A stretch of DNA of 48,442 bases from Chloroflexota bacterium (lineage in GTDB: Bacteria > Chloroflexota > Dehalococcoidia > Lucifugimonadales > UBA3495), in the NCBI GenBank assembly GCA_022568195.1, contig JADFFS010000007.1:1-48442 (forward strand), read 5' to 3'. The notes under the pieces were generated by a model. That model made no database searches. It saw nothing but the letters and a program-made list of their open reading frames with translations, and was not told the origin of the DNA. Shown here in pieces: positions 27,458 through 35,948 of the stretch (position 1 is the first letter of the stretch; each line of letters starts with the position of its first letter). A program made the position numbers and the translations under genes.

Positions 27458-28414
27458 ATGTCCGATAAAGCAACGTCCCAGCAGATCCTTAGCTCGCCCC
27501 GCAAATTCCTCTTTGCCGTGCTGGCACTGGCTCTGTCGCTATCGTTAGCCTGTAGCAGCACGGCCACCACCACTCCCGCTGAGCCGCCGGCGGTTGTCCC
27601 CAAGGCATCGAATGCCGGCGAGTTGACGCCCATCCTGGCCACCACAGTCCTGAACGTGGGCGTCCAGCGTGTGGCTTTCCTACTCACCAGCCCCAAGGCG
27701 CTGATCAAGGTACCGGAGGTGACGGTGTCTTCGGTGTTTTTGGGCGAAGGACCGGCGGCCGAGGAAACGAGGCAGGCCGGTTTCCACCTTTGGCCATACG
27801 GAGTCCGGGGATCATATGTGACCGAGTTCACCTTCGATCGCCCCGGCCGCTGGCGGTTGGACATAAAGGTTGACCACCCGGAAGCCCAAGGAAGAGCCCA
27901 GATCGAAGTGGATGTGACCGAATCCGGAGGAGTGCCCCAGATCGGTTCAATTCCTCCGTTGAGCAACAACAAAACCCTGGGGGTCGTGGGCGAGTTGCCC
28001 AAGTTGACCACCGACTACTCTCCCGACCCGGATTTGTACCAGATAACCATAGCCGACGCGGTGGCCACGTCCCAACCCACCGTGATCGTGTTTGCCTCGC
28101 CCGCTTTCTGCACCAGCCCCACCTGCGGTCCCCAGACAGACACCCTATCCCAGCTGAAAGAGGCACACGTGGGGGAGGCCAACTTCATTCACGTGGAGAT
28201 CTACGATAACCCCGACGAAATTCAGGGAGACCTGAGCCGGGGCACTCTGTCCCAGCCGGTGCAGGACTGGGGAATCAGCGCCATTCCGGGGTGGTTCAAC
28301 GAGTCGTGGACCTTCGTCTTGGACCGTGAGGGTAGAGTCACCCAGCGTTTCGAAGGTTACGCCACGCTGGACGAGTTGGAAGAGGCGCTACAAGAGGTGC
28401 TGGCCCCGGCATAG
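27458..28414 (+). CDS. Lipoprotein with C-terminal thioredoxin-like domain
   Basis: 318 residues. Lipoprotein signal ends at LSLSLAC (Cys about 32). The middle is a beta-rich domain (GSYVTEFTFDRPGRWRLDIKV). The C-terminal part is thioredoxin-like but with an unusual redox motif, FASPAFCTSPTCGPQ, where the cysteines are four apart (CxxxxC). Third gene of the redox cluster, six bases after the previous stop, with AAGGA inside that gene's end as ribosome site. Role inferred: extracytoplasmic thiol chemistry or metal-related folding. Confidence 0.82.
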   Translation: MSDKATSQQILSSPRKFLFAVLALALSLSLACSSTATTTPAEPPAVVPKASNAGELTPILATTVLNVGVQRVAFLLTSPKALIKVPEVTVSSVFLGEGPAAEETRQAGFHLWPYGVRGSYVTEFTFDRPGRWRLDIKVDHPEAQGRAQIEVDVTESGGVPQIGSIPPLSNNKTLGVVGELPKLTTDYSPDPDLYQITIADAVATSQPTVIVFASPAFCTSPTCGPQTDTLSQLKEAHVGEANFIHVEIYDNPDEIQGDLSRGTLSQPVQDWGISAIPGWFNESWTFVLDREGRVTQRFEGYATLDELEEALQEVLAPA

Positions 28415-28770
28415 GCTCGCGATTCATTATCCTCCTGCCCCGGCTTCCGTTCCTCCATAGCCGTTTCCGGCCCCGTTTCAGCCCCATTTCTTTCCTTTGC
28501 AGGAGCCGTTGTGCTGGTGCGTTTCAGGCTTGTCGAGTTCTTTCATGTGGGTTAGGATAGCCAAATAGGAAAGCCCCAGCACCAGAGGATTCCCGGCCTT
28601 GGCATCCACACAACAGTTCGCGCCTTCCGAATCCGAATTAACCCTGGAAGTAAACGGCCAACCGCAGCGGCTCAAGGTGCACTTCAAGCGCGGCACCGAT
28701 AAGCCCAAGCATTCATTGCCAAAGGCACATCCCAATCTTGTAAGCGAATGATTGATAGGAGAACTAGACA
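28415..28770 (+). pseudogene. Intergenic region with a possible iron-sulfur protein fragment
   Basis: No intact gene. From about 28638 to 28751 the plus strand reads ELTLEVNGQPQRLKV and then a degenerate tail to a TGA; the first part resembles the start of CoxS-type [2Fe-2S] subunits of molybdenum hydroxylases. Alone this is weak, but a clear large-subunit relic lies just past the next gene. Confidence 0.35.
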
Positions 28771-29757
28771 ATGACTACTCAACCGGCCCTTTCCCCGGCG
28801 GCGGCCCAGATGTCCGAGGCGTGCGCCAACTTCCTGAACAGCCTGAGCCAGGAGCAACGGACCAAGGCCACCTATCAGTACATGGACGGTGAGCGCATCT
28901 TCTGGTACTACCCGCCGCTGAACCGCCACGGGCTACCCCTTCGGGATATGGACCCCAAGCAGCGCGAGTTGGCCCACGCTCTGATGGCCACCGGCTTGAC
29001 CGACCAGTCCTACCGGCAGGCCAAGCTGATCATCGAACACGAAAACGTCCTGGGGCCCCTGGAAAAAGAGCAGGGTATGGTGACCTTCGTCCGCGACCCC
29101 GAGCTCTACTACTTCACCGTGTTTGGCGAGCCCGGTGGACAGGACCCCTGGGGATGGCGGGTGGAGGGCCACCACGTTTGTCTCAATTACAGCATCTGGG
29201 GCGACAAAGTCATCTCCATGACGCCCTTTTTCTTCGGGTCCAACCCGGCCGAGGTCAGAAAGGGCGACAAGACGGGCCTCCGAATTTTGGGCGCCCGAGA
29301 GGACCTGGCCTTCGAGCTGATGGAAAGCCTGGACGCGGGACAGAGAGCCAAGGCGACGATCTATGACGAAGCGCCGCTGGACATCCTCACCTACAACAGC
29401 TCCAAGGTCTCTTTACCCCGGGAGGAAGGCCTTCCGGGCTCCAGAATGTCCGGTACCCAAAAGGAGATGATGCTGTCCCTGATCGCCGAGTACGTCAACC
29501 AGGTACGCAGCGATCTGGCCCAGGAGAAGTTGGGTGCGCTGCGGGAGCAAGGGGTCGATAACATTCACCTGGCCTGGGCAGGCCCGGTGGACAAGAACCA
29601 GGCCCATTACTACCGGCTCCACGGCGGGAATTTCGTGGTGGAGTTCGACAACCGGCAAGACGGCGCCAATCACATCCACTCCGTCTGGCGGGATATAGAG
29701 AACGACTTCGCCTCGGACGTGCTGCGGGAACACTTGATCCTCTACCACGTCCTCTAG
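28771..29757 (+). CDS. DUF3500 family protein
   Basis: 328 residues with the family's characteristic order: early YQYMDGERIFWYYPPL, middle GHHVCLNYSIWG, and the end motif HIHSVWRDIENDF. ATG at 28771 has AGGAGA upstream. No signal peptide or membrane span. Conserved His residues in these motifs suggest metal or cofactor binding, but no reaction is established to my knowledge. The gene stands between two fragments of a decayed molybdenum hydroxylase, which may mean it was inserted or retained while its neighbours decayed. Confidence 0.85.
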   Translation: MTTQPALSPAAAQMSEACANFLNSLSQEQRTKATYQYMDGERIFWYYPPLNRHGLPLRDMDPKQRELAHALMATGLTDQSYRQAKLIIEHENVLGPLEKEQGMVTFVRDPELYYFTVFGEPGGQDPWGWRVEGHHVCLNYSIWGDKVISMTPFFFGSNPAEVRKGDKTGLRILGAREDLAFELMESLDAGQRAKATIYDEAPLDILTYNSSKVSLPREEGLPGSRMSGTQKEMMLSLIAEYVNQVRSDLAQEKLGALREQGVDNIHLAWAGPVDKNQAHYYRLHGGNFVVEFDNRQDGANHIHSVWRDIENDFASDVLREHLILYHVL

Positions 29758-29778
29758 CTGCTTGGTGGCTTTGAACCA

Positions 29779-30035
29779 ATGACGCTATCAGCAGTTGGCA
29801 AAAGCGTCACCAGAAGGGACCTGCGGGACAAGCTCACCGGTCAGGCCCAGTACTCCGCAGACCTGAAGCTGCCGGGGATGCTGCATGGCATGGTCTGAGC
29901 AGCTCCCACCCCCACGCCGACATCCTGAATATCGATACGTCTCAGGCAGCAGGGTTGCCGGAAGTCCACGCAATCGTCACTCCCTGTGACGCCCCGACAG
30001 ACGGGTGGCGCCGGACATGCTCTGGCGGTTCCCGA
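29779..30035 (+). pseudogene. Xanthine dehydrogenase/CoxL-type large subunit, N-terminal relic
   Basis: ATG at 29779 opens 39 codons with the N-terminal pattern of molybdenum-binding subunits (VGKSVTRRDLRDKLTGQAQY, then ADLKLPGMLHGMV) and a stop at 29896. The expected continuation appears in another frame: SSHPHADILNIDTSQAAG followed by LPEVHAIVT. After about 30035 similarity fades. The normal protein is about 750 residues, so more than 85% is gone and a frameshift breaks what remains. Confidence 0.75.
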
Positions 30036-30230
30036 TGCCCACCCCCTGGCGGACAACGGCTGCAAAGTCATCCTGGCCGCCAACCTTGTGAAGCAGGCTG
30101 TCCTACAACTACTTTCTCTTTAAACTTAGGGGTCTCAAACTACGGGTCTCCCTCGGCTACCCCATCTCCTCGGATACCCTCCTCAACCTCGTCCCACAGT
30201 GCCCTCGAACCTAGACGCCATCCCAGTACT

Positions 30231-30370
30231 TTAAGAGCGTGTGTGACATGTCATTCTGAGTGAAGCGAAGAATCTGGGGTGGCGGGGAGTGACCCCTCCC
30301 CAGATGCTTCGTCGCTGCGCTCCTCAGCATGACATTAGAGACGTGCCTGCCTTTTTCGCACACTCTTTAA
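30231..30370. mobile_element. MITE-like element around repeat copy 2
   Basis: The palindromic repeat copy (30250-30333; GTCATTCTGA left, cut at right by CAGCATGAC) lies inside a longer unit whose ends are imperfect inverted repeats: TTAAGAGCGTGTG on the left and CGCACACTCTTTAA on the right, 140 bp in all. No transposase is encoded, so it would be a non-autonomous element. Copy 1 at 24411 shares the core but I do not see the same outer ends there. Confidence 0.6.
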
Positions 30371-30455
30371 GACAAAGTGGAGGCTTTGCGTAGTTCCAAT
30401 TTTGGTAGAAATTTAAAAAAAGACCGAAACTGGTTGTTTTATCAAAGCTAAGGCT

Positions 30456-30483
30456 TTGGAGAAGTTGCTTAGAATAATATGAT
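30456..30483 (+). promoter_or_regulatory. Promoter for the CetZ-like gene
   Basis: -35 TTGGAG (30456-30461), 16-bp spacer, -10 TATGAT (30478-30483). A leader of about 120 bases would follow before the ATG at 30612. Confidence 0.5.
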
Positions 30484-30611
30484 AAATCAGGCTCCTGGGT
30501 AACCGGCGCGGACCAAACACCGCACTTCTCGGTTTCGGGACGCCTCCATCAGGATCGGGGCTCACCCCAAACTGGGCGGACTACCGGTCAATGATAGGCA
30601 AGGAGAGGACA

Positions 30612-31868
30612 ATGAAGCTCGTCGTCGTAGGCGCCGGACAAGGTGGATCGAATATAGCGGACGAGTTTGTCGCGCTGGGGAAGTGGGTTTGGAAAAACCG
30701 GCATATCCGCATCTTCACCGGTGAAGAGGGTGATCCCGTGTCACAGGGCGTATTCGCGGTCAACCTGGGCGCGGGAGATCTGTACGGCCTGAATCACATA
30801 CCCCAAACCGAAGACCACACCATCCTATTGGGTACCACCGACGAGTTCCGTGGCCGCGGCGCGGGCAAGGTGAACGCCGATGGAGCGGAACAGGCGCGCC
30901 GGGGCGCGAGCAAGATCCTTTCCACCATTCGAGACCATGGGAACGTGGCCAAAGCAGACGCCATACTGGTAATAGCCACCACCGCCGGCGGCACGGGCTC
31001 CGGATCCGTTGGCGTCATCGTTGACTTGCTCAAGGAATCCTTCCAAAAGCCGGTTTACGCCATGCTGGTCCTGCCCTTCGAGAACCAGTACAACGACCCT
31101 GACAGCATGGTAAATACAGCGACGTGCCTCAAGAGGGTTATGGAAAACTCCCAGGCTGATGCCGTGTTTCTCGTGGACAATCAGAAGTTTGTCCGGGGCA
31201 ACCAGACCATGGGAGCCAACTACGCCAAGATCAACCGGCAGATCGCCGACTCCTTCATGGATATCCTGTGCGTAGGCGAGGAGACGGAACGCCGCTACAT
31301 CGGCGAGGTGCTGGACGCCAACGACCTCATTCGAATCCTGCACGGCCCGACGGCCATAGGCATCAGCAACGCACCGATCCCCAAGAAGTCCACCTCTTTC
31401 ATGGGACGGCTTCTGGGCGATGGAGGCAAGAGCAAGCACTTCTCCGAGTCCAAGACCCAGATTGAGCGGGCCCATAACGTGTTGCATCAAGCCTTGGCCG
31501 AGCTTTCCATCGACTGCGAGCTCCGGGAAAACGGCCACATCATTTACGACGCCCAGCACGTTCTGGGCCTTTTCAGCGGCCCTGAACACGAGGCCACCGA
31601 GGAAATCGTCGAGATGATGGACAACACCCTGGCCGAGCGGGTACCCGGCGCCGGACGGCGCAAGGGCACCTACCCAGGCAGGACCTCGGATACCATCAGC
31701 TTCACGGTGATCATCTCCAACCTCGGCAGAGGCGCCGCCATGAACCGTGTTGAAACCTTCTACAACGACGCCCTCAAGATGATGAACCAAGTTCAGCACA
31801 GTCGCAAGGGCAGGGCAAGACGGTGGGAAGCTGCCTCCAAAACCGCAGCCGGGCTACCAGATCTTTAA
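30612..31868 (+). CDS. CetZ-like tubulin-superfamily GTPase
   Basis: 418 residues from the ATG at 30612 (AGGAG upstream). GTP-binding landmarks of the tubulin/FtsZ fold are present: T1 loop GAGQGGSNIADEF (7-19), the T4 signature TAGGTGSGSVG with GGTGSG at 126-131 (the tubulin/CetZ form, not FtsZ GGGTGTG), and a T7-like catalytic loop LDANDL with acids at 235 and 238. Other segments (GLNHIP, GRGAGKVNADGA, PVYAMLVLPFENQ, FLVDNQKF, NYAKINRQIADSF) resemble archaeal CetZ proteins, which shape haloarchaeal cells and influence archaellum placement. There is no FtsZ C-terminal tail peptide. It is followed 64 bases later by a membrane-anchored partner. A canonical cell-division FtsZ is less likely than a CetZ-type role. 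Confidence 0.82.
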   Translation: MKLVVVGAGQGGSNIADEFVALGKWVWKNRHIRIFTGEEGDPVSQGVFAVNLGAGDLYGLNHIPQTEDHTILLGTTDEFRGRGAGKVNADGAEQARRGASKILSTIRDHGNVAKADAILVIATTAGGTGSGSVGVIVDLLKESFQKPVYAMLVLPFENQYNDPDSMVNTATCLKRVMENSQADAVFLVDNQKFVRGNQTMGANYAKINRQIADSFMDILCVGEETERRYIGEVLDANDLIRILHGPTAIGISNAPIPKKSTSFMGRLLGDGGKSKHFSESKTQIERAHNVLHQALAELSIDCELRENGHIIYDAQHVLGLFSGPEHEATEEIVEMMDNTLAERVPGAGRRKGTYPGRTSDTISFTVIISNLGRGAAMNRVETFYNDALKMMNQVQHSRKGRARRWEAASKTAAGLPDL

Positions 31869-31932
31869 TCCGCTGGCTGATCTATCAGCCTGCGCTTAGA
31901 CTCGACCGGGGAAACCACTCGAGGAGCCAATC

Positions 31933-32898
31933 ATGAGGAATAGCAGAACACCGGAATCGCGCTATGGCAACAACCGAATGGCATTATTCTTTGCATTTAT
32001 CGCAATGGTGCTCATTGCCGCCATTGCCGTGACCTACTTTACCCAGGGGTTTGGCACCTTGTCGGCGAAGACCGCTCCGGTAGAAGAAGTGGCGGTGGAA
32101 GCCGCCGCACCGCCAGCAGTACCGGATGCCGTTTTGGCCGTTCCGGTGGAACCCGCGGCGGTTCCGGAGGTCGCCGTGGCCGCGCCGCCACCAACGGCTA
32201 CTCCCAACCCGACGCCTACTCCCAAGCCTACATCCACTCCGAAACCGGCTCCTCCCGCGACGCCCGTCGCCGAGACGGCAACCGTGGAGACTCCTGTGAC
32301 CGAACCGCCGGTCCAACCCGCCGTAGAGTTTGGGCCCGAGGTTATCCTGCGTCTTCTGCCCGACGTGGACTTCGGTGAGGTCCTGGGAGAAGGTTTCATG
32401 GAGTTGAAACTGCCGGCCGGTGATTTGGTGGATACCTGGTATACATTCCAGGTAGATACCAGGAGCCTGGACATCACGGTATTTTTTGCTCTGTACGACG
32501 AGCCCAGGCAAGCTATCTCAACCACGGTTAAGGTGGAAAACTACACTCAAGGCAACCCGCTGCAAAGCGCTGAGGTCGCTCTCTATTATCCGGAAGGGTC
32601 CCAGAGGGTCCTGACCTTCGACCGCGCCGAGGGCACCATAAAGGTCACCCAGGATTACAGATTGCCCTACGGTCCCAGCATCTTCTCCACGGACCTGCGG
32701 CGGTCTCTGGTCTACTACGGGATGCAGCTCCAAGACAGCTCGGGTGACACATCAGTGGAACTGCACCTGGACATCAGCGGCCTATCGGCAAGCGAAGGGA
32801 TGGTTTTCACGCGTTCCGCACGCAAGGAAGTGGAGAACGTCCTCGACGAAATCAGGCTGCTGGTGGACCGGATCGAGGACATTCGTTCAGGGCAATAA
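31933..32898 (+). CDS. Membrane-anchored protein with Pro/Thr linker, partner of the CetZ-like GTPase
   Basis: 321 residues with ATG and GAGGAG seven bases upstream. Short basic cytoplasmic N-terminus (MRNSRTPESRYGNNR), one transmembrane helix (about 16-38), a long Ala/Pro/Thr-rich linker (TPNPTPTPKPTSTPKP), then an outside beta-rich domain of about 160 residues (ILRLLPDVDFGEVLGEGFME, WYTFQVDTRSLDITVFFALYD) and a final helix with coiled-coil character (VENVLDEIRLLVDRIEDIR). No family recognised. Position suggests it is expressed with the GTPase and could link the cytoskeletal protein to the envelope; that is inference. It ends inside the convergent pseudogene (12-base overlap). Confidence 0.8.
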   Translation: MRNSRTPESRYGNNRMALFFAFIAMVLIAAIAVTYFTQGFGTLSAKTAPVEEVAVEAAAPPAVPDAVLAVPVEPAAVPEVAVAAPPPTATPNPTPTPKPTSTPKPAPPATPVAETATVETPVTEPPVQPAVEFGPEVILRLLPDVDFGEVLGEGFMELKLPAGDLVDTWYTFQVDTRSLDITVFFALYDEPRQAISTTVKVENYTQGNPLQSAEVALYYPEGSQRVLTFDRAEGTIKVTQDYRLPYGPSIFSTDLRRSLVYYGMQLQDSSGDTSVELHLDISGLSASEGMVFTRSARKEVENVLDEIRLLVDRIEDIRSGQ

Positions 32899-33636
32899 GT
32901 AGCTAAACACCGAACCGAATCCGGGCTTGGGGGCGATTCCTAACTTGCATAGGGTCGCCCACCCCGATGCAATCGGGGTCACCTGATTGGCGGTAAACAC
33001 CGGCTTTTTCAGATCGGTCTCCAACTCTTCGATGACGTCGATGGTCCGCCAGTTGGTCCCGCTGAGAAACACCGCATCTGCCTCCGGTGTATCCACTTTG
33101 CGGGATTCGCGGTAAGCCACCGAAGGCTCCAAATCGCCAATCGACAATCCCGTAGACATGGCCAGTGACCGGCCTCAAAATAGTGAGCCACCGGTCACTA
33201 CCTCTTCGAGGAAGTCCTTTTCCGCCAAGGTCATCGGCTCCGGGTAAGGCGCCAACAAAGCCAGCCGCGTTGTCCCACTGGCCCGCAGCGCCGCTACCAC
33301 GGCCGACGCCGTGGTGACCGCGGGGCACCCTACGGCGTGCTCCAACATGGACACCAACTCCCTCTCGTAGGCCGGGCCACCCAACATACTACCCGAGGTG
33401 TGGGCGAAGACCACCGCGTCCAGTTTCAACTCCACCAGCGACTCGGCCGCCCTGGGCAGGTCCTGGTTGGTCTGCAATACCACATCGGCGCCCAACTGTT
33501 GCGGTGTCCCTTGGGGCCGGCCCAACCTGGCCACGTGTAACGAGACACCTTCAGGCGCCGTCCTGGGGAACTCGCCTTCCACCACCGTGTTGGGAGGCGA
33601 TACGATGACGCCGATCCTGGCCCGCCAACCGTACAT
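32887..33636 (-). pseudogene. Maleate isomerase/Asp-Glu racemase-like gene, disrupted
   Basis: The start MYGWRARIGVIVSPPNTVVE (ATG at 33636, GGAGGG before it) and the later AVFLSGTNWRT segment match the maleate cis-trans isomerase/arylmalonate decarboxylase group of the Asp/Glu racemase superfamily. An in-frame TGA at 33175-33177 splits it into 153 and about 95 codons in the same frame. Both cysteines expected in active isomerases are also missing: the first position reads FAHTSGS, the second FLSGTNW. A 9-bp inverted repeat (AGTGACCGG / CCGGTCACT) flanks the stop, suggesting a small palindromic insertion. Selenocysteine is unlikely since the site is not an active-site position. Confidence 0.75.
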
Positions 33637-33763
33637 TGTGGGTCCCTCCGTCTTGGGATTCTGTTTGACGCCTGCGGACGCTCGATTTTATGCCGCTAAC
33701 CAGTCGTCCAACGGTTAAAACCAGTGAAACCCTGGCTCAAGCCCCGGAAGGATACAACGAAAC

Positions 33764-33792
33764 TTGTATGTTGCCAAACCCTCTGCTAAAAT
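33764..33792 (+). promoter_or_regulatory. Promoter for the dienelactone hydrolase gene
   Basis: -35 TTGTAT (33764-33769), 17-bp spacer, -10 TAAAAT (33787-33792). The leader then contains an 8-bp hairpin (CCCATCGG 33827-33834 with CCGATGGG 33844-33851) before the ribosome site AGGAGGG. Confidence 0.6.
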
Positions 33793-33880
33793 CGTGCCCA
33801 CCTAGGCAGGCATTATGCGTAACGGGCCCATCGGATAATGGAACCGATGGGAATAAGGCCCATAAGTAGGAGGGAAAGGT

Positions 33881-34678
33881 ATGCCGTCATTTTGGGAAAA
33901 TCTAAGGTTTTCAGGTGGGAACGTCGATCAACCGGGACAGTCTTATGACGAGAACGAGGGTTCCGAAAACCAAGATATGGTTTTATACGTCAGCCATCCC
34001 CCACCTTCCGCAGGAAGCAACTTCCCGGCAATAATTGTGGTCCAGGAAGCTTGGGGGGTCACCCGGCACATAGAAAAGGTCTGCGACCGCATTGCCCAAG
34101 AGGGTTACGTGGCCATAGCTCCGGCTTTGTTCCACCGGGAGCATCCCAACCCCAAGCTGGGTTATGGAGATGCAGACGCACCCGCCCGGAACCGCTACAT
34201 GGGGGCCTTGAAGGACGATGAGATCGTCGATGACATCAACCAAGTAATCAAGTGGACACAGTCCAGGGAGTTCTTTCGGACCAACAACCTGAAAGTTGGG
34301 ATCGTCGGCTTTTGTGTCGGCGGCCGCATCACCTACCTAGCCGCCACCAGTTGCCAGGGTTTGGCCGCCGCCTCCATGTACTATCCGGGCCGGTCGCTGC
34401 TCGCCTTCGGCGACGGTCCCCCCCTGATTGACCTCACCAGCCAGATCAAAATCCCCGTGATGGGCAACTTCGGAGCGGATGACGCCAACCCCACTCCCGA
34501 AGACGTGGCCCAGATCGAGGCCAAGTTCAAAGAGGCCGGGGTAACCTACGACTTCAAGACGTATCCCGGCGCCGGCCACGGTTTCAACTGCGACGAGCGG
34601 GAAAGCTACAACGAGGCCGCGGCAACCGACGCCTTGGCCCGGACCCTGGGCTGGTTCGAGAAATACATCAAGAACTAG
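33881..34678 (+). CDS. Dienelactone hydrolase family protein
   Basis: 265 residues. Nucleophile elbow GFCVGG with Cys145, acid in GADD (200-201) and His233 in PGAGHGF make the Cys-His-Asp triad of carboxymethylenebutenolidase-like enzymes. These cleave cyclic lactones in aromatic degradation, but many homologues have broader esterase roles. No signal peptide. ATG at 33881 with AGGAGGG nine bases upstream, own promoter and own terminator, so it is a single-gene unit. Without a chlorocatechol pathway nearby the natural substrate stays open. Confidence 0.9.
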   Translation: MPSFWENLRFSGGNVDQPGQSYDENEGSENQDMVLYVSHPPPSAGSNFPAIIVVQEAWGVTRHIEKVCDRIAQEGYVAIAPALFHREHPNPKLGYGDADAPARNRYMGALKDDEIVDDINQVIKWTQSREFFRTNNLKVGIVGFCVGGRITYLAATSCQGLAAASMYYPGRSLLAFGDGPPLIDLTSQIKIPVMGNFGADDANPTPEDVAQIEAKFKEAGVTYDFKTYPGAGHGFNCDERESYNEAAATDALARTLGWFEKYIKN

Positions 34679-34700
34679 CAGCCCACGGCCCCAGGAATGC

Positions 34701-34745
34701 AAAAGCCCGGACGCGAGGACCAGCCTGCGTCCGGGCTGTTTTTTT
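34701..34745 (+). terminator. Rho-independent terminator after the dienelactone hydrolase gene
   Basis: 11-bp stem (AGCCCGGACGC / GCGTCCGGGCT), 12-base loop, followed by G and seven Ts. A run of four As on the left side may give weak termination for the convergent minus-strand genes as well. Confidence 0.9.
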
Positions 34746-34764
34746 GCGGTGATATCCGGCGGAG

Positions 34765-35319
34765 TCAGGCGGAAAAAGAGTCCCGCATCCGAAAAAGGGT
34801 CAGCTCGGGCTCGATGGGCGCCACCGGCAGGTACTCGGCTTCCTGAATCTTTGCCACGATGAACCAGGGACCCTCGGTTTGGAGGGCGTTCTGAAACACC
34901 GCCTCCAACTCTTCCAAGTCCGACACCGTGGAGGTCTGGCGTATTCCACAGCTTTGGGCCACTTCGGCCAGGTCGGTGCCCTTGGCGGTGTGGCTGGGCT
35001 GGTGGCCTGTCTGACCCCATTCCTCGTTGTCCCAAACCACCACTATCAGGTTCTTGGGCTGCTCTCTCCCAATGGTGGCGATGGCGCCCATGTTCATCAA
35101 CAGTGAGCCGTCGCCGTCCAACGAAATGACCTGCTCTTGGGTGGACAAGGCCATACCCAGGGCAATGGAGGAGCAGAGGCCCATACTTCCGTAGGTGTAG
35201 AAGTTGCGGTCCCGGTGTCCGGCGTGCCACAGGTCGTCGGTGGTCGGCCCCAGGTTGGCCACAATGGGCCTGTCGCCCGCGTGGCGCAAAATAACCTTGG
35301 TGGCCTCGAACCTAAGCAA
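34765..35319 (-). CDS. ThDP-dependent decarboxylase, C-terminal subunit (second set)
   Basis: 184 residues from a TTG at 35319, overlapping the partner gene by 8 bases. Contains SLDGDGSLLMNMGAIATIGR and IVVVWDNEEWGQTG, the thiamine-diphosphate motif of the sulfopyruvate/phosphonopyruvate decarboxylase group. Like the pair at 14.8-15.8 kb, the enzyme is split into two subunits. Here no PEP mutase or transaminase is adjacent, so sulfopyruvate or another 2-oxo acid is just as likely. Start is tentative as no ATG is available. Confidence 0.82.
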   Translation of the reverse strand: MLRFEATKVILRHAGDRPIVANLGPTTDDLWHAGHRDRNFYTYGSMGLCSSIALGMALSTQEQVISLDGDGSLLMNMGAIATIGREQPKNLIVVVWDNEEWGQTGHQPSHTAKGTDLAEVAQSCGIRQTSTVSDLEELEAVFQNALQTEGPWFIVAKIQEAEYLPVAPIEPELTLFRMRDSFSA

Positions 35320-35818
35320 GCTTGCCCCCGTGGAGCAATTGGGTCAAGCAAATTGCTACCGGTTGCCGCCCCGCGTGGCAAAGCTTGAGCGCCCCGTCCA
35401 AAACCCTATCCATTTTGTATTCATCATCCAGCGTGAAGTGGACCAGGCCCAACAGGTCCAGAATCGGCCTGGTGGTCCGGCCCATGGCTATCTGGGCGAT
35501 GTTGAACTCCCCGGGACCGCCCCGCAGGTTTATGAACAGCGGTATGGGCGTTCGGCAGGGCAAGCATAGGCTGGCCAGGGCGTTGACTGAGTTGCCAAAG
35601 CCGCTGGACTGCATGAACACGGCCGAGTTGCGGCCAACAGCGTAAGCACCCACGGCAATACCAATGGCCTCCTCTTCCCTGGTCGCGGACACCAGGTGGA
35701 AAAAGGGATCTTCGTCTATTAGACGGGTTACTTCATGAATGGAAATATCGGGAACATATGCGATCAACGATGTGTCCCAGTCTTTTAGGCCCTGCACTAT
35801 GGTTTCAGCCCAATTCAT
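35312..35818 (-). CDS. ThDP-dependent decarboxylase, N-terminal subunit (second set)
   Basis: 168 residues from the ATG at 35818 (GAGG eight bases upstream); a longer reading to 35878 has no ribosome site. PYR-domain features: YVPDISIHEVTRLI, SATREEEAIGIAVGAYAVG with the conserved Glu, QSSGFGNSVNALASL. First gene of the two-gene decarboxylase. Compared with the phosphonate-operon copy it has FINLRGGPGEFN where that copy has VVGWRGYGGPPND, so the pairs are paralogues, not recent duplicates. Confidence 0.82.
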   Translation of the reverse strand: MNWAETIVQGLKDWDTSLIAYVPDISIHEVTRLIDEDPFFHLVSATREEEAIGIAVGAYAVGRNSAVFMQSSGFGNSVNALASLCLPCRTPIPLFINLRGGPGEFNIAQIAMGRTTRPILDLLGLVHFTLDDEYKMDRVLDGALKLCHAGRQPVAICLTQLLHGGKLA

Positions 35819-35913
35819 GACCCGGCCTCGCCATGGTTTCAGCATTGAGGATAGCAGCCTGCCCGGAGCCGGATGCAACCATAGCAGCGGCGCTGATTGT
35901 TGTCAAAGACAGG

Positions 35914-35919
35914 TATAAT
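35914..35919 (+). promoter_or_regulatory. -10 box for the flavin reductase gene
   Basis: TATAAT, 29 bases before the GTG start; no good -35 at the proper distance (TTGTCA is only 8 bases away). Predicted leader about 20 bases including AGGAGG. Confidence 0.4.
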
Positions 35920-35948
35920 CAGACCAACGCCACCAGGAGGTACACCAA

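Noticed and set aside
33175-33177. In-frame TGA in the maleate-isomerase-like gene as selenocysteine
   Set aside because: The position is not an active-site Cys, the hairpin straddles rather than follows the UGA, and both catalytic Cys are lost.
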